This document shows positions 36,091 through 42,952 of a stretch of DNA of 56,879 bases, piece after piece. Source of the DNA: Sphingomonadales bacterium (GTDB lineage: Bacteria > Pseudomonadota > Alphaproteobacteria > Sphingomonadales > Sphingomonadaceae); assembly GCA_014763545.1 (NCBI GenBank), contig JACXVD010000025.1, positions 1 through 56,879 of the forward strand, written 5' to 3'. The notes under the pieces were generated by a model. The model had not been told where the DNA came from. It ran no database searches and saw nothing but the letters and a program-made list of their open reading frames with translations. The position numbers and the translations under genes were made by a program. Each line of letters starts with the position of its first letter. Within the stretch, counting starts at the first letter, position 1.

Positions 36091-37014
36091 GTGACCACCA
36101 GCGTTTTCATCGACGGCGCGGCCGGGACGACTGGCCTTGAAATCGCGGAGCGGCTTGCCGGGCGCAGCGAATTTGCGCTGATCGTGCTGGACGAGGCCCG
36201 GCGCAAGGACCCCGTCGCCCGCGCGGAAGCGCTGAACGATTGCGATGTCGCGATCCTCTGCCTGCCCGACGATGCGGCGCGCGAAGCGGTGGCGCTGATC
36301 CGCAACGACACCACCCGGGTGATCGACGCCAGCACCGCGCATCGCGTGGCGCCGGGCTGGACCTACGGCTTTCCCGAGCTGGTCGGCCGCGATGCGGTGG
36401 CGGGCGCGATGCGGATCGCCAATCCGGGCTGTTACCCCACCGGCTTCCTCGCGCTGGTCGCGCCGCTGGTGCGCGCCGGGCTACTGCCCGCCGACTGGCC
36501 CTATAGCGTCAACGCGGTGTCGGGTTATTCGGGCGGCGGCAAGGCGCTGATCGCCCGGTTCGAACAGGATGGCGACATCGCCTTCCGCGCCTATGGCCTG
36601 GCCATGGGGCACAAGCATTTGCCCGAAATGCGGCACTACGCCGGGCTGGTGCACGAGCCGGTGTTCTCCCCTGCCGTGGTCAATTGCCATCGCGGGATGG
36701 TGGTCGATGTGCCGCTGCAGCTCAGCGCCATTCCCGGCGCCGCATCGCCCGGCGCAATGCGCGAATGCCTGGCGCAATTCTATGCCGGCAGCCCGATCGT
36801 CACGCTGGGGGACGCGGCGGACGGCGAATTGCTGCTGCGCGCCGATGCCCGGCCGTGGGACGGGATGGAACTGTTCGTCTTCGGCAGTGCCGAGGACGCG
36901 CAGCTGCGACTGGTTGCGCGGCTGGACAATCTCGGCAAGGGCGCCAGCGGCGCTGCGGTGCAGAGCCTCAACCTGATAGCCGGGCTGCCCGAAACCGCCG
37001 GACTGGCGCTCTGA
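36091..37014 (+). CDS. argC: N-acetyl-gamma-glutamyl-phosphate reductase, short type
   Basis: 307 residues, GTG start. NADPH-dependent reduction of N-acetylglutamyl-5-phosphate in arginine synthesis. It is the short (type 2) ArgC: cofactor loop FIDGAAGTTGLEIAERL at the N-terminus, catalytic cysteine C114 in IANPGCYPTG, and MGHKHLPEM carrying the catalytic histidine. The start at 36091 gives the canonical N-terminus and follows the SH3-like gene by 11 bases, suggesting co-transcription. Confidence 0.95.
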   Translation: MTTSVFIDGAAGTTGLEIAERLAGRSEFALIVLDEARRKDPVARAEALNDCDVAILCLPDDAAREAVALIRNDTTRVIDASTAHRVAPGWTYGFPELVGRDAVAGAMRIANPGCYPTGFLALVAPLVRAGLLPADWPYSVNAVSGYSGGGKALIARFEQDGDIAFRAYGLAMGHKHLPEMRHYAGLVHEPVFSPAVVNCHRGMVVDVPLQLSAIPGAASPGAMRECLAQFYAGSPIVTLGDAADGELLLRADARPWDGMELFVFGSAEDAQLRLVARLDNLGKGASGAAVQSLNLIAGLPETAGLAL

Positions 37015-37046
37015 ACCACGCTCATTGCCCATAATTTAGGCAGCAG

Positions 37047-37084
37047 TGCCCGCAAGATGGGCAGCCGGGCGCAAAGTCTTGCGC
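37047..37084. promoter_or_regulatory. pair of inverted repeats upstream of glnB (possible activator site)
   Basis: Two inverted repeats sit 95-130 bases upstream of the candidate sigma-54 promoter. TGCCC-N7-GGGCA occupies 37047-37063. A perfect 16-base palindrome, GCGCAAAGTCTTGCGC, occupies 37069-37084. Position and symmetry are what is expected for an NtrC-type enhancer, but neither matches the NtrC consensus well. No T-run follows, so they are unlikely to be a terminator for argC. Confidence 0.35.
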
Positions 37085-37178
37085 AACTCTATTCTAAAGT
37101 CGCCCCCCAGTCGCATAGATTCTTGCGATTCCGCCCTTTCGCAGTTGCGAAGGATGCATTACGGCTTGGCTTCGCACT

Positions 37179-37619
<441 letters not shown>

Positions 37620-37630
37620 CCAGCTTTCGA

Positions 37631-37658
37631 AGCGCGCGCCGCGAGGGCAAGGCGCGCT
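37631..37658 (+). other. hairpin between glnB and glnA
   Basis: AGCGCGC (37631-37637) pairs with GCGCGCT (37652-37658) around a 14-base loop; CTTTCG follows. It could act as a weak terminator or an mRNA-stabilising element giving unequal glnB and glnA expression. There is no long T-run. Confidence 0.35.
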
Positions 37659-38933
37659 CTTTCGAGGACCAACCCGCCCTGACCTTTCCCGCCGCCGCGC
37701 GGGGGTTCCAACAGAGGACAAGACATGAGCAAGGCCAAAGACATCATCAAGCAGATCAAGGAACAGGAGATCGAATGGGTCGACCTGCGCTTCACCGATC
37801 CCAAGGGCAAGTGGCAGCACCTTTCGATGTGCGCCGGGGTGATGGGCGAGGATGAGCTCGAAGACGGCCTGATGTTCGACGGTTCCTCGATCGAAGGCTG
37901 GAAGGCGATCAACGAATCCGACATGATCCTCAAGCCGGACCTCGACAGCGTCTATATCGATCCGTTCAGCGCCACCCCGATGATGATCGTCAACTGCGAC
38001 ATCGTCGAACCCTCGACCGGCGACTGGTATGCGCGCGACCCGCGCACCACCGCCAAGCGCGCGGAAAACTACCTCAAGTCGACCGGCATCGGCGACACCG
38101 TCTATGTCGGCCCGGAAGCCGAATTCTTCATGTTCGACGATGTCCGCTTCGAAGACGGCTATGCCGGTTCGGGCTTTGCCATCGACGACATCGAACTGCC
38201 GACCAACACCGGCAAGGAATACGAGACCGGCAACCTCGCGCACCGTCCGCGCGCCAAGGGCGGCTATTTCCCCGTCGCCCCGGTCGACAGCGCGATGGAC
38301 ATCCGCGCCGAGATGGTTTCGACCATGCTCGAAATGGGCCTGCCCTGCGACAAGCACCACCACGAAGTGGCCGCTGCCCAGCACGAACTCGGCCTGACCT
38401 TCGGTACGCTGGTGGAAACCGCGGACCGCATGCAGATCTACAAGTATGTCGTCCACATGGTCGCCCAGGCCTATGGCAAGACCGCGACCTTCATGCCCAA
38501 GCCGATCATGAAGGATAACGGCAGCGGCATGCACACCCACATCTCGATCTGGAAGGAAGGCAAGCCGCTGTTCGCCGGTAACGGCTATGCCGGCCTGTCG
38601 GACATGTGCCTGTATTTCATCGGCGGCGTCATCAAGCACGCCAAGGCGCTCAACGCCTTCACCAACCCGACCACCAACAGCTACAAGCGGCTGGTGCCGG
38701 GTTACGAAGCGCCGGTGCTGCTGGCCTATTCGGCCCGCAACCGCTCCGCTTCGTGCCGTATCCCCTATGGTGCGGGCGACAAGGCGAAGCGCGTGGAATT
38801 CCGTTTCCCCGACGCGATGGCCAATCCCTACCTCGCCTATGCGGCGCTGCTGATGGCGGGCCTCGACGGGATCCAGAACAAGATCCACCCGGGCGAAGCG
38901 ATGGACAAGAACCTTTACGACCTGCGCAGCCTT

Positions 38934-38988
38934 GGCCATCGCGCCATAAGGCGCGACGGCCGACCGGCCTGGCGGACCCTTCGGGCCG
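38934..38988 (+). repeat. tandem palindromes inside the glnA 3' end (REP-like)
   Basis: The first hairpin has a 12-base stem (38934-38945 with 38950-38961, one mismatch) and loop ATAA; its core is GCGCCATAAGGCGC. The second, CGGACCCTTCGGGCCG, spans 38973-38988 with one mismatch. Two adjacent strong palindromes within 55 bases look like an extragenic palindromic element, not coding sequence. They begin nine bases after glnA departs from its family. Confidence 0.5.
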
Positions 38989-39009
38989 TTGGCGCAAACC
39001 GAACAAGGA

Positions 39010-39044
39010 GGGCGCCCGGGGAACCGGGCGCCCTTTCCTTTTTG
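39010..39044 (+). terminator. rho-independent terminator of glnA
   Basis: A perfect 10-base stem GGGCGCCCGG (39010-39019) / CCGGGCGCCC (39024-39033), loop GGAA, then TTTCCTTTTT. It is the strongest terminator in the window. The current glnA reading frame runs through it to a stop at 39051-39053, which indicates that the original stop codon lay upstream and has been lost. Confidence 0.88.
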
Positions 39045-39109
39045 CCAATGTGACCGGCCCGTGCGCGAGCAGGCGGTTTGTGCAGCGTGGCCTATTCGCC
39101 CTATTCGCC

Positions 39110-40354
39110 CTATTCGCAGAGCCCCGCGGCGCGCATGGCGACGCCCTTCAGTCCCTTGCACTTGGGCTTGGTCGAGGGTGCGGGTTCGCTGGACGAGCTT
39201 TCCTGCCCTGACCTGCTCCCGGGCATTCCCATCGCCCCCATATCCATGCCCAGCAGCGTCATGCTGGTCGAACGGAAACGCACCCGCGCGATCCATTCGG
39301 GCGACCACACCTTCACCTTGGGCGGGCGCGGCGGGTAGGAGAAATCGCGTTCGGGGCCATAGGCGTACATATTCGCCATCATCGCCTCGCCGCCTGCCTG
39401 CTTGACCTCGGCGGGGACGGTGCAACTCGTCTGGCTGGCGGGCATCACCGTCTTGGCAGCGACCAGCTTGGCAACTGCTGCCGGGGACAGCCAGTCCCAC
39501 ATCGGGCCGCCGAAGGCCTGCGACGCGCTCGACGTCCACCACACCATGTCGGGGTTGCCCTTGCGGCCCATATCCTTGGCCGACATGACCCAGGCGTAGT
39601 AGCCGGTGGCACCGGGCACCGCGTTCCAGTTCATCGCGAAGGCCCCGCTCGCCAGCGCGCTGCTGCGTACCTCCAGCGGCGCCATGAAATCCTGGTCGAG
39701 CGTGAAGCCGATATCGGGCGAATAGCTGCTGGTGACCTTGTGCGCGCCGAGCAGCGACGCATTGGCAGGCACCTGTTTGCCATCGGTGCCATTGGGCCAG
39801 TCGCCATAGGTCCGGCTGTTCGCCGGGGTGACGCGCCATTCCTCGGGAATATTGACCGCCGCGGCAAACAGATCGGGGGGCACCTGCCCCTTGGCCAGCT
39901 TGGCAAAGTCGATCACCACCGGCTGGCCCGGCCCGGCATGTTCGCCGCAACCCCAGAACAGCAGCAGTCGCCCGCGCGGCATCTCGCCGCCGGGGATGCC
40001 GGGCGTGCCGGGTTGCTGCACCGGCGTGACCAGCGGCACCGATGGCCCCATCTTCACACCGGCGGGCAGGAAATGGTCGCCCTTGGGCGCACCGGTCGGC
40101 GCGCGGCTCGATCCCAGCTTGAGCAGCAGTTCATGCGCGACATTGCCGCCGCCGCCGCGCATCATGCCCAGCGCGCCGCCAAGGCCGCCCTTGCCCTGCG
40201 CGCCCATGGCAGCCATGCCCGCCATCGTCCCCGCGTCCATCGTATAGCGGGCGACCGGCCCGCTGCCCGACTGGGTCGCTGCCGGGCTGGCCAGCAGGCC
40301 GGCACCAAGGATCGCGGCCGATGCCAGGCCCAATTGGATCGTCTTCCACCTCAC
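39110..40354 (-). CDS. exported protein of unknown function
   Basis: 414 residues, not recognised. GTG start with AAGGAG eight bases upstream. Signal peptide about 1-28 (cleavage near SPAATQS). The early mature region is Met/Gly-rich (about 38-70: TMAGMAAMGAQGKGGLGG, MMRGGGG). A conserved-looking middle follows, with LLLFWGCGEHAGPGQPVVID (about 131-150), and a beta-rich part with repeated Trp and Tyr (WNAVPGATGYYAWVMSA, VWWTSSASQAFGGPMWDWL). The tail is Ser/Glu/Lys-rich and ends CKGLKGVAMRAAGLCE. There are only a few cysteines. Probably periplasmic or outer-membrane associated. It is convergent with glnA and divergent from the lysozyme gene. Confidence 0.75.
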   Translation of the reverse strand: MRWKTIQLGLASAAILGAGLLASPAATQSGSGPVARYTMDAGTMAGMAAMGAQGKGGLGGALGMMRGGGGNVAHELLLKLGSSRAPTGAPKGDHFLPAGVKMGPSVPLVTPVQQPGTPGIPGGEMPRGRLLLFWGCGEHAGPGQPVVIDFAKLAKGQVPPDLFAAAVNIPEEWRVTPANSRTYGDWPNGTDGKQVPANASLLGAHKVTSSYSPDIGFTLDQDFMAPLEVRSSALASGAFAMNWNAVPGATGYYAWVMSAKDMGRKGNPDMVWWTSSASQAFGGPMWDWLSPAAVAKLVAAKTVMPASQTSCTVPAEVKQAGGEAMMANMYAYGPERDFSYPPRPPKVKVWSPEWIARVRFRSTSMTLLGMDMGAMGMPGSRSGQESSSSEPAPSTKPKCKGLKGVAMRAAGLCE

Positions 40355-40551
40355 GTCGAAACTCCTTCAATGAGCGATAACGACCCGAGCGTGGGGACTC
40401 GTGCTGATTTTCTTTCGGATATACGCCTTCGCCAATTGCGCGGGAAGCGGGATTTGCATGGCCCCGTGGCTTGCGAGAAACGATTTTCCTACATGGCGAT
40501 TTCCTGCCTAATTGCCGCGCCTCGATCCCCCGAACCGGCGAGGTAATTCCC

Positions 40552-41175
40552 ATGCAACCCTTCCTTCTTTTCGATGCTGTGCGGCAGGCGCTCACCCGCA
40601 GCCTTGCAGGTGCCGGCAGCGCGGCGCCCGCACCCGATTTCGGCGGCCCCGATAGCAGCCCCGGTTTTTCGGCCCAGGACAGTGTAACATGCGGTCCATG
40701 TCTCCCCCCCGGCGCGCTTGAAATGGGGCCGAAGGGCACCGCGCTGGTCCGGCAATTCGAAGGCTGTGCGCGCCTGCGGGGTGACGGGCTGGTCGAAGCC
40801 TATCCCGATCCCGGCACCGGCGGCGCGCCATGGACCATCGGCTGGGGCGCGACCGGCGCGGATATCGGCCCGGACACGGTGTGGACACAGGAGCAATGCG
40901 ACGCGCGGCTGGCGCGGGATCTGGCACGCCATGCGCAGGATGTGCGCCGGGCGATCGGCGATGCGCCGACCAGCCAGCCGCAATTCGATGCGCTGGTCAG
41001 CTTCCACTACAACACCGGGGCGATTGCCCGTGCCACGCTGACCCGCAGGCATGTCGCCGGGGACCATGAAGGCGCAGCGCGCGAATTCGCCCGCTGGAAC
41101 CGCGCGGGCGGGCGTGTGCTCAAGGGGCTGGTGCGCCGCCGGGCGGCCGAGGAGCGGCTTTACCGTTCGGGATGA
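40552..41175 (+). CDS. lysozyme, glycoside hydrolase family 24 (endolysin type)
   Basis: 207 residues. Muramidase cleaving the MurNAc-GlcNAc bond, related to phage R21-type endolysins. Catalytic pattern: E70 in RQFEGCARLR, D86 in AYPDPGTGG and T95 in APWTIGWG; the motif GAIARATLTRRHVAGDH and the C-terminal NRAGGRVLKGLVRRRAAEERL are family-typical. The ~60-residue N-terminal extension has no clear signal peptide and contains a CGPC pair. No holin, spanin or other phage gene is near, so it seems to be a host-adopted enzyme. The ATG at 40552 has GGCGAGG upstream. Confidence 0.9.
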   Translation: MQPFLLFDAVRQALTRSLAGAGSAAPAPDFGGPDSSPGFSAQDSVTCGPCLPPGALEMGPKGTALVRQFEGCARLRGDGLVEAYPDPGTGGAPWTIGWGATGADIGPDTVWTQEQCDARLARDLARHAQDVRRAIGDAPTSQPQFDALVSFHYNTGAIARATLTRRHVAGDHEGAAREFARWNRAGGRVLKGLVRRRAAEERLYRSG

Positions 41176-41229
41176 CAGCGCCCGGAACCGACTGTCCGGT
41201 CCAGTCGTTGCAGGGCGAGGAGATTGACG

Positions 41230-42330
41230 ATGAGAAAGCTGATGATCGGCGTGGCGATTGCCGCGCTCTGCACAGTTCCCGCTGCCGCCAAGCCGGGCAA
41301 TGGTCAGGGTGGCGGCCAGGGCAATGGCAAATCCGCCGGCGCACCCGCCGCTTCGGCTGGCAGCCCGGCCAAGTCGAATGCACGGCAGGCGCCCCAGTCG
41401 GCAAACAGGTCGGACGCCAAACCGGCAGCCCAGAAGCAGGTGCAAAAGCAGGCGGCAGCAGAAAAGCGTGCCAGCTCGCCTTCGGTGTCACGCGCACCAG
41501 CGGGCGCAGCAGTCGATAAGCCCAAGGGCAACTCGTCTGCTGCCAAACTCGACCGTGCCCCGCAGGCCAAAGCCACTCGCAATGGACCGCAGGAACAGCC
41601 CAAGGCACCGGTGGCCGCCTCCGACAAGGGCAAGGCGGCGCGGGCAATCCCCGCTGCGGTGACGGCGCGCGGCGATGGCGCGCCCGGCCCCAGTGCGCGG
41701 ATCTACCGTGATCGCAACGAATTCGACGGTTTCTTCGCACGCGCGCCGCAGCGCGGTGCACTCGACGGCTGTCCGCCGGGGCTGGCGAAGAAGAACAACG
41801 GCTGCCTGCCGCCGGGTCAGGCCAAGAAGCTCGCGCGGCCCTATTATGCGGAATATCGCCCCAATTGGTGGGGCGTGCCGCGGGTGAATGGCGACTATTA
41901 TTATCGCGACGGATATCTGCTGCGCTTCGGCAATACGGGGATTGCAAGCTACATCCCGCTGCTGGGTGGGGCATTGTCGGTCGGCAACGTCTGGCCCACG
42001 CGCTATTCGCCGTACACCGTATCGCCCTATTACAGCTCCTATTACGGGTTGGGGCCTGACGGCGGCTATCGCTATGCCGACAATGCGTTTTACCGCGTCG
42101 ACCCGCAGACGCAGGCAATCACCGCGATTGCTGCGCTGCTGACCGGCAACGACATTGCCATCGGCTCGCCGATGCCCGCCGGGTATGACGTGTACAACGT
42201 ACCCTATCCCTATCGCAGCCAGTATGTCGATGGGCCTGGCGGCTACTATCGCTACAGCGACGGCTACATCTACCAGGTCGATCCGGAGACGCGGCTGGTC
42301 GCCGCCGCGATCGAGCTGGCACTGGACTGA
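41230..42330 (+). CDS. secreted Tyr-rich repeat protein, RcnB-like motif
   Basis: 366 residues. Signal peptide about 1-21 (MRKLMIGVAIAALCTVPAAA). A long Ala/Lys/Gln/Pro low-complexity region (about 22-150) precedes a CPPGLAKKNNGCLPPGQAKK motif (about 179-198), which occurs in alphaproteobacterial RcnB-like secreted proteins. The C-terminal half has three loosely repeated Tyr-rich units, of which the last two share (G)YRY.D..xYxVDPxT (YADNAFYRVDPQTQ and YSDGYIYQVDPETR). Function unknown; the repeats suggest an envelope or surface role. ATG 41230 is chosen for the GGCGAGGAG eight bases upstream; a TTG six bases earlier is in frame. The fasciclin gene follows 13 bases later. Confidence 0.8.
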   Translation: MRKLMIGVAIAALCTVPAAAKPGNGQGGGQGNGKSAGAPAASAGSPAKSNARQAPQSANRSDAKPAAQKQVQKQAAAEKRASSPSVSRAPAGAAVDKPKGNSSAAKLDRAPQAKATRNGPQEQPKAPVAASDKGKAARAIPAAVTARGDGAPGPSARIYRDRNEFDGFFARAPQRGALDGCPPGLAKKNNGCLPPGQAKKLARPYYAEYRPNWWGVPRVNGDYYYRDGYLLRFGNTGIASYIPLLGGALSVGNVWPTRYSPYTVSPYYSSYYGLGPDGGYRYADNAFYRVDPQTQAITAIAALLTGNDIAIGSPMPAGYDVYNVPYPYRSQYVDGPGGYYRYSDGYIYQVDPETRLVAAAIELALD

Positions 42331-42343
42331 CAGGAGAACGACG

Positions 42344-42919
42344 ATGCTGCACTCAACAGGCAGGATGCGCCTGGCGCTCGCCGCCATCGCCGCGCTTTCG
42401 CTGGTCCCGCTGGCGGCTTGCTCGAGCGAGGCCGACACTTCGGCCGCCGGGGCCTCGGAAACCGCCGACGAGGCGGGCACGGGCACACTGGCGGCGGCAA
42501 TTGCGGCCGATGACAAGCTTTCGACCATCGCCAATGCGCTGAAGGAAACCGGGCTTGATGAGGTGTTCTCCGGCAAAGCCAGCTACACGCTGCTCGCACC
42601 CGAGGATGACGCCTTTGCCAGCCTCGGTGACAAGGGCAAGGAACTGACCTCCCAGCCCGCCGCGATGGCAGCGGTGCTGCGCGATCATACGCTGCCCGGC
42701 TATTTCGAGATGGCCGACATCGCCGCCGCGATCGACGCCAAGGGCGGCCCGGTGGAAATGCCGACGATGGGCGGGCACAAGATCACCTTTTCCCGCGATG
42801 GCGAAACCATCGTCGCGAAGGGTGAGGACGGCGGCACCGCGCGGCTGGTCGATCATGCCGACCGGGCCGAAAACGGCATTGCCCTGCCAATCGACGGGCT
42901 GCTCAAACAATCGGACTGA
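42344..42919 (+). CDS. fasciclin-domain lipoprotein
   Basis: 191 residues. Lipobox LAAC with C26, then a Ser/Ala/Thr-rich linker and one FAS1 (fasciclin) domain (about 50-190). The FAS1 H1 and H2 boxes are visible: YTLLAPEDDAFASL and, near the end, VDHADRAENGIALPIDGLL. The AAVLRDHTLPGYF stretch is also typical. FAS1 domains mediate adhesion; bacterial lipoprotein forms are often extracytoplasmic and of unknown ligand. CAGGAG lies 9 bases before the ATG. Probably co-transcribed with the preceding Tyr-rich protein gene and perhaps the lysozyme gene. Confidence 0.9.
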   Translation: MLHSTGRMRLALAAIAALSLVPLAACSSEADTSAAGASETADEAGTGTLAAAIAADDKLSTIANALKETGLDEVFSGKASYTLLAPEDDAFASLGDKGKELTSQPAAMAAVLRDHTLPGYFEMADIAAAIDAKGGPVEMPTMGGHKITFSRDGETIVAKGEDGGTARLVDHADRAENGIALPIDGLLKQSD

Positions 42920-42927
42920 TGGATCGG

Positions 42928-42952
42928 GCCGGGCGCGACCAGCGCGCCCGGC
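42928..42952. terminator. bidirectional hairpin between convergent genes
   Basis: A perfect 10-base stem GCCGGGCGCG / CGCGCCCGGC with loop ACCAG fills the 33-base gap between the fasciclin gene and tamB, which end towards each other. There is no T-run on either strand, so it is a stable barrier rather than a textbook intrinsic terminator. Confidence 0.55.

Larger units (their letters stand above)
37725..39053 (+). pseudogene. glnA: glutamine synthetase type I, C-terminally truncated and replaced
   Basis: The open frame encodes 442 residues. Residues 1-400 are a normal class I-beta glutamine synthetase: [44 protein letters not shown] and [11 protein letters not shown] are all intact. The adenylylation tyrosine is Y398 (E. 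coli Tyr397) in KNLYDL. Immediately after NLYDL the sequence stops resembling the family: the expected PPEE... segment and the ~70-residue C-terminal helical region ending near VEFxxYY are absent. Residues 401-442 are a basic, low-complexity tail (with RRDGRPAW) encoded by two hairpins and by the intrinsic terminator, and the stop lies beyond the terminator. No missing segment is encoded downstream in any frame. Either a real 3' deletion/insertion has disabled the gene, or the sequence is mis-assembled here. ATG 37725 has AGAGGAC upstream. Confidence 0.8.

Noticed and set aside
37624-37665. Direct repeat CTTTCGA flanking the glnB-glnA hairpin, as a possible insertion footprint
   Set aside because: Seven-base repeats at this distance arise by chance, and nothing transposon-like lies between them.
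40552-41175. Prophage suggested by the lysozyme gene
   Set aside because: No phage structural, integrase, holin or attachment-site signal lies on either side; flanking genes are chromosomal.
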